From: Thermoflavimicrobium daqui
Lineage (GTDB): Bacteria; Bacillota; Bacilli; Thermoactinomycetales; Thermoactinomycetaceae
Reading direction: 5' to 3'
Length of the DNA: 64,000 nt
NCBI RefSeq assembly: GCF_003313465.1
Contig: NZ_KZ845670.1
Span: 62,001 to 126,000 of the forward strand
Shown: positions 9,787 to 18,433 of the stretch, one piece after another
Position numbering within the stretch: position 1 is the first letter of the stretch
Layout of the letters: the number at the start of each line of letters is the position of its first letter
Program-made: the position numbers and the translations under genes
The notes under the pieces: model-generated
Told to the model about the DNA's origin: nothing
Seen by the model: the letters and a program-made list of their open reading frames with translations, nothing else
Databases searched by the model: none

Positions 9787-9821
9787 ATAAAGTTTAGACT
9801 TTGTGAAACTCTAAACTTTAT
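9787..9821. promoter_or_regulatory. 12-bp inverted repeat just upstream of resB
   Basis: ATAAAGTTTAGA and TCTAAACTTTAT form a perfect 12-bp inverted repeat with an 11-nt gap. It lies immediately before the GGGGGGAATGG ribosome site of resB. There is no U-tail in the resB direction, so it reads as an operator or leader hairpin rather than a terminator. Function is inferred. Confidence 0.45.
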
Positions 9822-9951
9822 TATATCGCCATATTCTTCATTCACTGATCGTTAAAATTTGAAGATTGTTTGAACATCCAATGAAGTCAATATGCTCTAG
9901 TTTAAAAAATCCACAACATAAAAGAAAGCCACTTCCAACTTACAAGTTCTG

Positions 9952-10701
9952 CTAAAATCTTCTTTTTCTGTGCTTGTCCTTAGTCGAGGAACTGAGCAAC
10001 TTCTTTAATCGCTGGATTTCTCCTGATGTTAGCTCTCGGGATTGCCCTTTTTTGAGACCTTTTAGTGTAAGAAAAGCCAATCGCGTCCGAATTAGATGGA
10101 TAACAGGATGACCGATCACTTCACACATACGACGTACTTGCCGATTTCTTCCTTCATGAATCACGATCTCTAATACTGATTTTTTATCATTTCCTTCGAG
10201 TATTTTTACTTTGGCTGGAGCTGTTTGTCCATCTTCCAACATAACTCCTTCTCGAAGCTGTGCTAGAGCTTCCTTAGAAGGTCTTCCTTGCACAGTCACT
10301 TTATACACTTTATCCATTTCATAACGTGGATGGATTAAGTGATTCGCCAGTTCGCCATCATTCGTAACGAGTAAAAGCCCTTCCGTATCATAGTCCAAAC
10401 GTCCTACAGGATAAACGCGCTCGGAGATATGACGAAAATAATCGGCCACGACTTTTCTTCCTTGTGGATCATTCATACTTGTAATCACGCGTAGAGGCTT
10501 ATAAAAAAGAAAGGTTCGCTTCTTTTCCTGTTGTAACTTCTTCCCTTTCACCTCGATTACATCACGTTTCGGATTTACTTTGACTCCCAGTGTTTGGACT
10601 ACTTGTCCATTTACTTTAACCAAGCCTTTTTGAATCAGCTCTTCACATTGTCGCCTTGAAGCTACACCTGCTTGAGCCATCACTTTTTGTAGTCGTTCCA
10701 T
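9952..10701 (-). CDS. rluB: 23S rRNA pseudouridine synthase RluB
   Basis: A 249-aa enzyme. The N-terminal S4 RNA-binding domain covers about residues 1-47. The RsuA/RluB catalytic core has Asp in GRLDYDTEGLLLVTNDG. It converts a uridine in the 23S rRNA peptidyl-transferase region to pseudouridine. I place the start at 10701 because AGAGGTGA lies 6 nt before that ATG; the GTG 9 bp upstream overlaps the ribosome site. The basic tail (KDKHRKRR) is typical. Its position before resB matches Bacillus order. Confidence 0.92.
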   Translation of the reverse strand: MERLQKVMAQAGVASRRQCEELIQKGLVKVNGQVVQTLGVKVNPKRDVIEVKGKKLQQEKKRTFLFYKPLRVITSMNDPQGRKVVADYFRHISERVYPVGRLDYDTEGLLLVTNDGELANHLIHPRYEMDKVYKVTVQGRPSKEALAQLREGVMLEDGQTAPAKVKILEGNDKKSVLEIVIHEGRNRQVRRMCEVIGHPVIHLIRTRLAFLTLKGLKKGQSRELTSGEIQRLKKLLSSSTKDKHRKRRF

Positions 10702-10873
10702 CTTTGTCACCTCTTAGACATCTTATCCATTATAACCCTTTATCACAAGTGCTAGATCCTATCAGAAAGGTTTTCAATCTTTTTCTCAATAAAATAGCCC
10801 CCTCTCAATTAGCTGGTCGTCGCTTTAGATATCATTTTTAAATCAAATGACATAGATATCTCCAAAATAGAGG

Positions 10874-10915
10874 AAAGGTTCTTACTTTGCCAACCATACA
10901 AAGTAAGAACCTTTT
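10874..10915. terminator. Strong bidirectional terminator
   Basis: A 16-bp stem (AAAGGTTCTTACTTTG with its complement) with a short loop and T runs both ways. It lies just after the minus-strand GNAT gene, separating it from rluB. Confidence 0.85.
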
Positions 10916-10938
10916 CAACTTTCTAGGAAAGCTATTTC

Positions 10939-11448
10939 TCATATAGACTCTTTTCGATTGGATAACTCCAAGTGGTAAACCTTTTGTCGACCAATCGGAC
11001 CTACCCTTCTTCTTCCCTTATCCACAAATCCCACTTTCTGATACAAACGTTGGGCAGCTAGATTCTTTTCATTTACTACTAATACAATCTCATCTATCTC
11101 ATCAAAATGTTCACATACAAACATAGAAAGATTAGACATCGCTTGATAGGCATAGCCTCTGCCTTGATGTATATGATTTATGGATAGTGTACGAAGCAAA
11201 AGGGCATGCGGAAAATCGGTAAGTTGTTGAGTATTCTCTGTCTTATGTAAAATAAAAAAGCCAACAGGTGTATCCCCTAGCAAAATGACAACGGGATATT
11301 GATTCTGATCCTCTATCGCTTGTTTAAGAATCTCATTGGGAAGAGCTGTATACTGATGTTGTTCCTTAGGAAGTTGGAATGTACTTAGAATCACATCAAA
11401 TTCAGGCTTATAAAAAGATAGCTGAATAGGCTGACAAGCAGTTTGCAT
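10939..11448 (-). CDS. GNAT-family N-acetyltransferase
   Basis: A 169-aa GNAT domain. The acetyl-CoA pyrophosphate-binding loop is HQGRGYAYQAM, and the C-terminal strand/helix NEKNLAAQRLYQKVGFVDKGRR is typical. It transfers an acetyl group from acetyl-CoA to an unknown amine. It is a single gene ended by a strong terminator. The 151 bp between it and spmB hold nothing convincing. Confidence 0.82.
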   Translation of the reverse strand: MQTACQPIQLSFYKPEFDVILSTFQLPKEQHQYTALPNEILKQAIEDQNQYPVVILLGDTPVGFFILHKTENTQQLTDFPHALLLRTLSINHIHQGRGYAYQAMSNLSMFVCEHFDEIDEIVLVVNEKNLAAQRLYQKVGFVDKGRRRVGPIGRQKVYHLELSNRKESI

Positions 11449-11599
11449 GATTTAATCCCCCTCGTATATCAAGCTAATGATCTAGAGGTTATCCCACAAA
11501 AATCCGCTCATATTTCGATTATCGGGCAAATAGTTCCTTTAGACAAGTTAATTAGGAACCAAACACATGATCTATCCCCTATCGATGAGGGAGGATTTT

Positions 11600-12133
11600 T
11601 TAAAGAAAAACCAATGAACAAAAAATCAAAGAGAAAATAAATCCTGCTAAATCAGCCCAGAGTCCTACTTTTAGTGCATACATCGAACGTTTAATCCCAA
11701 CTGCTCCGAAGTAAACGGTAATAACGTATAATGTCGTGTCTGTACTAGCTTGAATGGTTGAAGCCACCTTCCCAATGAAAGAGTCCGGTCCATAGGTTCT
11801 TAAAATACTCTCCACAAAAGCGAGCGAACCTGTTCCCGAAATGGGTCGTAACAAGCCAATTGGTAAAACTTCATCTGGAATGTGAAACCAATGTGCTACT
11901 GGCTTTAAGAATTGGAGATAAAATTGCATCGCTCCTGAGTCTCGAAAAATCGCCACTGCTACCATCATACCGACTAAGTGAGGAATGATTTGAATCGCTG
12001 TCGGGAAACCTTCTTTTGCACCCTCTATAAAACTTTCATAAATCGGGACTTTTCGAATCAATGCATACAAGGGGATGAAAATCACCAAACAAGGTAACAT
12101 CCATTTCGATATCGTTGTAATGATCTCATACAT
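11600..12133 (-). CDS. spmB: Spore maturation protein SpmB
   Basis: A 177-aa membrane protein of the nucleoside-recognition/Gate family with about five TM segments. The RPISGTGSLAFVESILRTYGPDSFIGKVASTIQASTDTT-type segment is characteristic of SpmB. In Bacillus, SpmA and SpmB are needed for spore core dehydration. It follows spmA by 98 bp. Confidence 0.93.
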   Translation of the reverse strand: MYEIITTISKWMLPCLVIFIPLYALIRKVPIYESFIEGAKEGFPTAIQIIPHLVGMMVAVAIFRDSGAMQFYLQFLKPVAHWFHIPDEVLPIGLLRPISGTGSLAFVESILRTYGPDSFIGKVASTIQASTDTTLYVITVYFGAVGIKRSMYALKVGLWADLAGFIFSLIFCSLVFL

Positions 12134-12231
12134 TTTTTCATCCCCTTCCTTATTACGAAAATTCTCTAAATCGATTCTATGAATAATTAGCGGTCATGCT
12201 TTTATCCTATTCTCCGATGCATTCATATTCG

Positions 12232-12816
12232 CTACTTATTCCAAGTCCGATACTGGTAATAACGATCGAGTAAAACAGCGAAGGTCGTTGCACAAAATGT
12301 AGCTAACAAAGTAGGACCAATGATATCCGTTGGGTCCACAGACTCATACTTCATACGGATACCAATAATTGTTGTTGGAATTAAAGTAAGGCCTGATGTA
12401 TTTAATGCAAGTAAGGTACACATTGCGGGTGTTGCTATGGTTGGATTTGGATTTAGCTTTTGGAGTTCTTCCATTGCCTTAATGCCCATGGGAGTAGCTG
12501 CATTTCCAAGACCAAATAAATTGGCACTCATATTGGATAAAATATAACCCATTGCTGGATGATCTTGTGGTACAGTAGGAAAAAGTAGCTTAGCAACAGG
12601 CCGTAGCAACTTAGCGAGTTTTTCAAGCAATCCCGCATCTTTGGCAATGTGCATCATCCCTAGCCAAAACACTAAAATACTAATGAGTCCAATACAGACG
12701 GCCACCGCTTCTTTTGCGCCTGTTAAAGCAGCAGTCGTAACCAAATCAATTCTTCCTTGAAGTGCAGCTGCAGTCACACCACTAGCAATCATAAATAGCC
12801 AGATATAGTTAATCAT
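12232..12816 (-). CDS. spmA: Spore maturation protein SpmA
   Basis: A 194-aa membrane protein of the Gate family with NLFGLGNAATPMGIKAM and ALNTSGLTLIPTTIIGIR segments typical of SpmA. The start overlaps the carboxypeptidase stop by 4 bp, so dacB/dacF-spmA-spmB is one sporulation operon as in Bacillus. Confidence 0.93.
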   Translation of the reverse strand: MINYIWLFMIASGVTAAALQGRIDLVTTAALTGAKEAVAVCIGLISILVFWLGMMHIAKDAGLLEKLAKLLRPVAKLLFPTVPQDHPAMGYILSNMSANLFGLGNAATPMGIKAMEELQKLNPNPTIATPAMCTLLALNTSGLTLIPTTIIGIRMKYESVDPTDIIGPTLLATFCATTFAVLLDRYYQYRTWNK

Positions 12817-13961
12817 GATTTATCCCCCTGTACCATCCATGAAAAAAGAATCTGTTTCCATTTTGAGAAAAAAGTCGATTCTGTTGATCTTTTTACAAGT
12901 AAAGGAACAGAGCCTAATAATTGATCATTTAGGTAAATGCGGGCACTGCCAACTGATATATTTTCTTTATCTACCAATTGGAGCGGATAGCTAATAATCG
13001 GTTGAATTTGAAATCGTTTATGCTTTTTTTCATCTGCAGTAAGTGGATAACGAAAATCCTCACCAGCAACGAGTTCCAGAGGCTTTTTGTCCTTCATCTT
13101 TCGCACAATGACTTGTCCTTTATGTAGGGGAGTAACAAGTTGATACGATCGGAACCCATATTCAAACATTTTTGTAGAATCCAACCAATCATTAGGATCA
13201 TTGAGTGTGACAGCAACGAGTTGTTGACCATTTTTTGTAGCAGATGTTACCAAAGTACGACCTGCTTGTTTGGTAAACCCCGTTTTCACACCATCAGCAT
13301 AGGAATACATACGTAATAACTTATTTTTGTTATAAAATTTATGGCGCCACGTTTCTCCTGGCCAAGGTAAAGCGATCACTTTCGTTTTTACTATTTCTCG
13401 AAACACAGGGTTTTTTAATGCATAAGATGTTAATATAGCTAAGTCATGAGCAGATGAATAATGATTCGGTTTATCTAATCCATGTGGATTCATAAAATGG
13501 GTATTTTTTAAACCTAAGTAAGTCGCTTTCTCATTCATTAGATAGACAAATCCCTCTACAGATCCTCCAATATGTTCAGCAATCGCCATCGCAGCGTCAT
13601 TTCCTGAACGGAGCATCAGACCATAAAGTAAGGTACGCAAAGGAACTTGATCTCCTGCCTTTAAATAAATAGAAGATCCCTCGATTCCAACTGCTTTAGG
13701 ACTTACTCTAACAAGCTGATCTAACTCTCCTTTTTCAATAGCAATAATCGCTGTCATAATTTTAGTAAGGCTAGCTACTTTCATAGGCTGATCTGCATTT
13801 TTAGCAAAAAGTACTCGATCAGAAGCAACATCCATCAAGATAGCTGCTTGTGCACTAATTTCTGGTTCTTTAGAAGGCTCCGCATAAGCGATCATTTGTT
13901 GCATAGGATTGCCCATGAGCCAGACCAAACAAGTTAGCAAACATAAATAAATTTTTTTCAT
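12813..13961 (-). CDS. dacB: Sporulation D-alanyl-D-alanine carboxypeptidase (DacB/DacF type)
   Basis: A 382-aa penicillin-binding protein of the S11 family. A signal peptide is followed by the catalytic SxxK (SLTK), SxN (SGN, in RSGNDAAM) and KTG (DGVKTGFT) motifs. A C-terminal PBP5-like beta domain ends in a membrane-anchoring helix (FFSKWKQILFSWMV). It trims D-Ala from peptidoglycan stems, here probably of spore cortex. The frame extends 18 bp upstream, but GAGGTGAGAGG directly precedes the ATG at 13961, so I prefer that start. DacB versus DacF is not settled. Confidence 0.9.
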   Translation of the reverse strand: MKKIYLCLLTCLVWLMGNPMQQMIAYAEPSKEPEISAQAAILMDVASDRVLFAKNADQPMKVASLTKIMTAIIAIEKGELDQLVRVSPKAVGIEGSSIYLKAGDQVPLRTLLYGLMLRSGNDAAMAIAEHIGGSVEGFVYLMNEKATYLGLKNTHFMNPHGLDKPNHYSSAHDLAILTSYALKNPVFREIVKTKVIALPWPGETWRHKFYNKNKLLRMYSYADGVKTGFTKQAGRTLVTSATKNGQQLVAVTLNDPNDWLDSTKMFEYGFRSYQLVTPLHKGQVIVRKMKDKKPLELVAGEDFRYPLTADEKKHKRFQIQPIISYPLQLVDKENISVGSARIYLNDQLLGSVPLLVKRSTESTFFSKWKQILFSWMVQGDKS

Positions 13962-14114
13962 TCCTCTCACCTCACTCACATATAGAGGTTTGTACCAAAA
14001 ATATATGCAAGTGGGACGAGGTTATGTAAACAAAATAGATAAAATAAAAAAACCCTTAATAGACGGGCTTTGGAAATGATATTTGTTATTTTGAAATGTT
14101 TACACTCAAACTAA

Positions 14115-14146
14115 AACATCCCCAACCACATATGGAGAGGGATGTT
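14115..14146 (-). terminator. Terminator after ytfJ
   Basis: AACATCCC/GGGATGTT stem with a T-rich minus-strand tail (GATGTTTTAGTTT), 92 bp past the ytfJ stop. The 277-bp gap 13962-14238 holds this and the carboxypeptidase upstream region. Confidence 0.65.
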
Positions 14147-14238
14147 GAATTTACAATAAAAGGTCGCTTATTATTTTTGCATTCACTTGCTCCATTTATA
14201 TTCTTGCTGTTTTCTTAGTACTTTACGCTTAGAAATAC

Positions 14239-14745
14239 TTAACAACCCGATAGATTCTCAGGCTTACTCGCTTCTTTCTGCTGATCTTCTTGCTTTTGTC
14301 CTTCTTTGCTCTTCATTCCGTCACCGATTTTATCAATAACTTTGGTGGCTGAGTCGATAATACGATCATACAAGTGCGTATTCCCTTCCAGACTCATGAG
14401 TTTAATATTATTTTCACTAACGACAATAAAAGCGACAGGTGTTATCGAGACGCCACCACCGCTACCTCCACCAAATGGATAAGACTTTTGTTGTTGATCT
14501 TTTTGTTTTGTTCCATTTTTATCTTGTCCACTGTCGTCACATGTTGAACTTGCATTTTGCTTTTGCTTGGCTCCACTAAATTCACTTCCACCCGCTGCAA
14601 ATCCAAATCCCACTTTAGATACCGGAATGATAACTTGTCCATCTGGTGTTTCCACAGCTTCACCAATAATCGTATTCACATCAATCATTTCTTTTAAATT
14701 TTCCATGGCGGTTTGCATTAAGCCTTGGATTGGATGCTCTGCCAC
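14239..14745 (-). CDS. ytfJ: Sporulation protein YtfJ / GerW
   Basis: A 168-aa GerW-family protein (HPIQGLMQTAMENLKEMIDVNTIIGE, then TPDGQVIIPVSKVGFGFAAGGSEF). A Gly-rich stretch (GGGSGGGVSITPVAFIVV) follows, with a charged Lys/Gln tail. In Bacillus it is a forespore protein acting in spore germination and lytic enzyme function. I choose the GTG at 14745 because GAGGAGGG lies 6 nt upstream and the product then starts like known YtfJ. This start overlaps the DUF2953 gene by 28 bp. Confidence 0.9.
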   Translation of the reverse strand: MAEHPIQGLMQTAMENLKEMIDVNTIIGEAVETPDGQVIIPVSKVGFGFAAGGSEFSGAKQKQNASSTCDDSGQDKNGTKQKDQQQKSYPFGGGSGGGVSITPVAFIVVSENNIKLMSLEGNTHLYDRIIDSATKVIDKIGDGMKSKEGQKQEDQQKEASKPENLSGC

Positions 14746-15386
14746 TTTTTGTCCCTCCTCACAAACTGATCCCAAACCAAACGTTTCATGGCAAGGATAG
14801 CATGCCCAATTCGAAAGCGAATTATGCTATGAAAGTAGATATCGAACATCGCTTGATGGAATGCAGGCTGTACATTTAACAATGGATATGTTTGCCACTG
14901 GATATAGTGACTTATAAAACCTACCAAGGTAGATTTCACTCCCCAAATCATTCCAGTTAGGATTCCAGCTTCCGCCGCATCGCCTGTCCCTACCTTTGTG
15001 TGCCAAATCCATTTTTCACAAGTCACCTTACTTAAGAACCAGTTCGTTACTTCGATAAAATCCGTGAAGTGATCAAGTAGCTCTTGATATTTTTCCTTGA
15101 AAAATTGAATACTTTTTGGACCGATTTTATCTTCCATACGAGTTTTAGTAATGATATTAGCTTTACTTTTCATATGTATCCCTTGATCCAGCCCTTTAAA
15201 ATCGAGTTTAGGTAGCTTTAACTGAAAACGTATGAGACCAAATAAAGCTCTTACCTCCACTCGACCTTGATCATTTTCCTTTGTACGCTGATATAAAACT
15301 TCGATACGTATGGAAGTAAAGGGAATGATTAGTAAAAAAACTAATAAAATAATGCCTATCCATATAAAAAAATTCACCCCAACCAC
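14718..15386 (-). CDS. DUF2953 membrane-anchored protein
   Basis: A 222-aa protein with an N-terminal TM helix (about residues 4-24) and a soluble domain with the family's SFxxxIRxEVLYQR start. The C-terminal FHSIIRFRIGHAILAMKRL segment fits DUF2953 (YtfI). In Bacillus it sits beside ytfJ, as here, and the genes overlap. Its function is unknown. Confidence 0.8.
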   Translation of the reverse strand: MVGVNFFIWIGIILLVFLLIIPFTSIRIEVLYQRTKENDQGRVEVRALFGLIRFQLKLPKLDFKGLDQGIHMKSKANIITKTRMEDKIGPKSIQFFKEKYQELLDHFTDFIEVTNWFLSKVTCEKWIWHTKVGTGDAAEAGILTGMIWGVKSTLVGFISHYIQWQTYPLLNVQPAFHQAMFDIYFHSIIRFRIGHAILAMKRLVWDQFVRRDKKWQSIQSKA

Positions 15387-15548
15387 CTGCCATTATTAGG
15401 TATTTTAGGCAAATGATTAGGGATTTTATACAAACCTTCAAATATAGTTAAAAAGAGTAAGTAATTTAAACGACAAGCTCTAAATCTGTCACTTTTCGCT
15501 CCTCAGTTTAAAATTATCTAGTTTTTTAGTCGAATTATACTAATTACT

Positions 15549-16406
15549 TTATTTGGATAGTGCATCTTTAAGAAAGGCTGGCAAAGCAAAACATTGTTGT
15601 AACAGATCTTGGCTCACATATTTCGTTTCTTTGTCAAAAGAATGAGCATTTACTTCCTGATACTTTTTCGATCCTAATGTAAAGCTCCACATTCCACCAG
15701 GGTAAGTAGGGACAACTGCTGTATAGACACGACTAATCGGGAATAGTTCGTGAAGGTATCCATACGTTTGCTGTAAGATATTCAAATGAAAAACAGGAGA
15801 TTGGCTTTGACATACCATGATCCCATCCTCTTTAAGTGCTTCCTTGATATTTGCATAGAAGCTCTTCTCAAATAATTGAACGGCTGGACCGATCGGATCA
15901 GAAGAATCAACAATAATGACATCATAATGATCTTTATATTTGCTTACATGCTTCAATCCGTCATCAAAGATAAAATTCACACGTGGATCGGACAAGTTTC
16001 CTGAAACAGCGGGAAGGTATTCCTGACATGCTTTAACAACCAGCTCATCAATTTCTACCATATCAATCTCTTCGATCTCTGAGTATTTAGCTACTTCACG
16101 TGCTGCACCACAGTCCCCACCACCAATTATCAATACTCGTTTAGGATTGGGATGGATGGATAAAGGTACATGAGTAATCATTTCATTATAAATATGTCCG
16201 TCTAATGAGGTCGTTTGAACGATTCCATCCAGAACAAGCATTCGGCCAAAAACAGGAGAGTTAACAACCATGACATGCTGGAATGGTGACTTTTCTGAAT
16301 ACAATACATCATCGACCCGATACTGTATTTTCATATTTTCTGCTTCATCTTCAATCAGCCAAGTGCTTCCATCAATCGTTTTTAAGCCTTGTGGATTTTC
16401 TACCAT
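15549..16406 (-). CDS. speE: Spermidine synthase SpeE
   Basis: A 285-aa aminopropyltransferase. The SAM-type Rossmann motif is VLIIGGGDCGAAREV, the polyamine-site motif DSSDPIGPAVQLF, and the C-terminal YPGGMWSFTLGSK is typical. It makes spermidine from putrescine and decarboxylated SAM in the cytosol. Bacillus usually has speB next; none is here. The RBS is AAAGGAGG. The first 20 residues are longer than usual. Confidence 0.92.
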   Translation of the reverse strand: MVENPQGLKTIDGSTWLIEDEAENMKIQYRVDDVLYSEKSPFQHVMVVNSPVFGRMLVLDGIVQTTSLDGHIYNEMITHVPLSIHPNPKRVLIIGGGDCGAAREVAKYSEIEEIDMVEIDELVVKACQEYLPAVSGNLSDPRVNFIFDDGLKHVSKYKDHYDVIIVDSSDPIGPAVQLFEKSFYANIKEALKEDGIMVCQSQSPVFHLNILQQTYGYLHELFPISRVYTAVVPTYPGGMWSFTLGSKKYQEVNAHSFDKETKYVSQDLLQQCFALPAFLKDALSK

Positions 16407-16546
16407 GGCTACGGCCTCCTTTTATGTAAATGGTCACACTAAGAATTAATTGTATCAGAATCAAGTAGGTTTTGCAGTATCTTCCACTTTTGAATCCAGC
16501 GATTGATGTTCACAAAGTTTTTGAGAATGACTCATTCAAGAGGACA

Positions 16547-16616
16547 TTGCCTAATTCAGCCGCTCATCGTTTTCTCCTGTGCCTTTTTAGTCATAAAAAC
16601 GATTCGCTTTGATTCC
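16547..16616 (+). repeat. Degenerate member of dispersed repeat family 1
   Basis: Contains TGCCTAATTCAGCCGCTCATCG and, further on, AAAACGATTCGCTTTGATTC. These match the two blocks TGCATGAACCAGTTGCTTATCG and AAAAACGATTCACTCAGGTTC of the copy at 36250-36391, in the same order. Similarity was judged by eye. Confidence 0.35.
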
Positions 16617-16677
16617 AGAAGTGATCTAGGTTAAGAAGTTCATCCAAAAAGTAGATTGAATGATTCTTCATATAAAA

Positions 16678-16702
16678 AAGAAGAGTAAAAAATACCCTTC
16701 TT
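16678..16702 (-). terminator. Rho-independent terminator
   Basis: A 9-bp stem with one mismatch, a 7-nt A-rich loop and a T6 tail on the minus strand, downstream of the frameshifted small membrane protein gene. Confidence 0.6.
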
Positions 16703-16814
16703 GTTCTAACTTTCTAAGACTAATATCTGTCTTTTTGTAACTTTGCTGATATTCTAAATCAGGACTCTCCCCATATGGACACCACGGATGGGCTATGTAT
16801 TTCATATCAAATAA

Positions 16815-17005
16815 CTATTCTTTACTCTTATTTTTCTTTCTATCCCGTATAAAATATATGATACTGGCTGCTAAACCTACACACGCAGCTATCCCAATCT
16901 TTTGGTTTAATTCGAGTGAACTCGAATTTGAAAAAGCTCCTAAGCCAAGGAAAAAATCAAACCAAAAATAATCCCACTAATCACACTCGTAATGATGTTC
17001 TTCAT
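16815..17005 (-). pseudogene. Frameshifted small two-helix membrane protein gene
   Basis: The ATG at 17005 follows GGGGGTG at good spacing and reads MKNIITSVISGIIFGLIFSLA, then hits a stop. Adding one T to the T6 run (plus-strand A6 at 16951-16956) restores a 63-aa frame. That frame continues through a second hydrophobic helix (IGIAACVGLAASIIYFI) to a basic end RDRKKNKSKE. The 191-bp length is one short of a multiple of three. It is either a genuine decay event, a slippage-expressed gene or a sequence error in a homopolymer. The product is not recognised. Confidence 0.55.
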
Positions 17006-17160
17006 AAAATAGCACCCCCATATTTAACATTCAAATTAATATTGATAATAACATGGCAATTCATTTCAACTATTTATTATTGCATAATTATATAACAACT
17101 TCTATTCCATGATTCGAAGGAATCACTACAAAAAAAGAAAACGATATGAGTAGTCATCAC

Positions 17161-17205
17161 AAAATACCCCTACCACTTTTTTTATTGTGATTGGGGTATT
17201 TTTAT
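17161..17205 (-). terminator. Terminator after the dehydrogenase gene
   Basis: AAAATACCCC pairs with GGGGTATTTT, with T-rich flanks on both sides. It lies 33 bp past the stop of the dehydrogenase. Confidence 0.75.
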
Positions 17206-17237
17206 AAATGAGGCTCTTTACATAAGCCCCACGTTTA

Positions 17238-18128
17238 TTATTTTTTCACTAACTCTGATTCCATGAGTAGCTGTTTAAAAACAGCAGATACATCCATCTC
17301 ACCAAATCCAGAGTTAAGAGCATTTGTATAACTTTGATGCGTTGCCATCGTTGCTGGTAGTGCACTCTCCGCCTCTGTTTTTCTAGCCTGCTCTAAAATC
17401 AACTCCAAATCTTTATGCATATGTTTTAAAGCAAACGCAATGGGGAATTTTTCTGCCATCAATAATTCTTCTTTAAACCCTATAAAAGGGGAAGCAACGG
17501 CTGTCTGTTTCATCATTTGGAGGACTGTTTTTCGGTCCAGATTAAATTTTTCCGCGAGTACTAAGGCTTCTGAGATTCCTTGCATCGTAACGCCCATTAA
17601 TAAGTTAATAACTAATTTGGCTCGGGAACCACTACCATTTTCACCAAAATAGTACGAAGCTTTTCCTATAGCACTAAAAACAGATTGAAGTGACTCAAAA
17701 ACTTGTAAATCTCCACCGCCTAAGACAACCAGTCCAGCTCGTTTCGCAGCATTAGAGTCGCCTGAAACAGGTGCATCGATAAAAGAGACTCCTTTTTGCT
17801 TCATAGCTGTAGCAATGGTTAGGGAAGTATCTGGGGAGACCGTGCTCATATCTACTAAAATCGTTGTAGGTGCGATGTGCTTCAGTACCCCTTTTTCTCC
17901 CAATACGACTTGTTTAACAGCCTCATCATTGGAGAGCATAGTGATTACTATATCTTTATCTTGTACGGTGTGTGCTATGTCCAACCCAATAGAAATTCCT
18001 TTTTCTTTTAAAGTGACTATACGTTCTTTCGTACGATTAAATACGGTCACATCAAACCCAGCATTATGTAAATTCAAAGCCATAGGAGCTCCCATTGCTC
18101 CTATACCAATGAAACCAATCTTTTTCAT
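17238..18128 (-). CDS. 3-hydroxyisobutyrate dehydrogenase-family oxidoreductase
   Basis: A 296-aa NAD(P)-dependent beta-hydroxyacid dehydrogenase. The N-terminal Rossmann motif is GFIGIGAMGAPMALNL, the substrate-binding signature DAPVSGDSNAAKRAGL, and the catalytic Lys is in GSGSRAKLVINLLMG. The family oxidises 3-hydroxyisobutyrate, tartronate semialdehyde, glyoxylate-type or related acids. The sequence does not choose between them, and no valine-degradation genes are near. It has its own terminator. Confidence 0.85.
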   Translation of the reverse strand: MKKIGFIGIGAMGAPMALNLHNAGFDVTVFNRTKERIVTLKEKGISIGLDIAHTVQDKDIVITMLSNDEAVKQVVLGEKGVLKHIAPTTILVDMSTVSPDTSLTIATAMKQKGVSFIDAPVSGDSNAAKRAGLVVLGGGDLQVFESLQSVFSAIGKASYYFGENGSGSRAKLVINLLMGVTMQGISEALVLAEKFNLDRKTVLQMMKQTAVASPFIGFKEELLMAEKFPIAFALKHMHKDLELILEQARKTEAESALPATMATHQSYTNALNSGFGEMDVSAVFKQLLMESELVKK

Positions 18129-18433
18129 TGCACTCCACCCCTAAAACTCTTATTATTTGATTTAAAAAATATTCTATTTATTATAACACAAAATGAGTTT
18201 AACATTGAGTATATTGCATCATTCACGTAAAAGCCTAGATCATTTAAAAATTAGAGTGAATCACTTTTGTGTCCGTTATGTCGATTTGGATAAAAATAAA
18301 TGGTAGTGAAAGCATATTTTTATCACGTGACTGAAGATGTCAATCAGAGATAAGTCCGATGATTCTTAATATATTTTACCACATTTTGGATTCATGCTAT
18401 GATGATCATATGATACTAGCAGAGGTGAAACTC
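18129..18433. other. Divergent intergenic region with a repeat
   Basis: 305 bp between divergent genes. Its first half is upstream of the dehydrogenase. From 18289 it holds a dispersed repeat copy (family 2). A TATATTGCATCATTCA motif at 18208-18224 recurs inverted near 24313-24331. Confidence 0.45.
18289..18354 (+). repeat. Dispersed repeat family 2, copy 1
   Basis: Aligns without gaps to 63863-63935 at roughly 75% by eye. Shared blocks are GTCGATTTG, AAAAAT, GCAT.TTTT and CACGTGACTGA.GATGTC, ending in TCCGA. It lies just before the NAD-binding protein gene. Confidence 0.6.

Larger units (their letters stand above)
16407..16814. other. Intergenic region with a degenerate repeat and a terminator
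   Basis: 408 bp without a gene. It holds the speE upstream region, a degenerate repeat copy (16547-16616) and a hairpin at 16678-16702 (AAGAAGAGT/ACCCTTCTT, U-tailed on the minus strand). That hairpin would end the small frameshifted gene upstream of it. Confidence 0.5.

Noticed and set aside
11443-11640. 65-codon plus-strand open frame between the GNAT gene and spmB
   Set aside because: It has no ribosome site, overlaps the end of spmB on the other strand, and its translation looks like random A/T-rich sequence.
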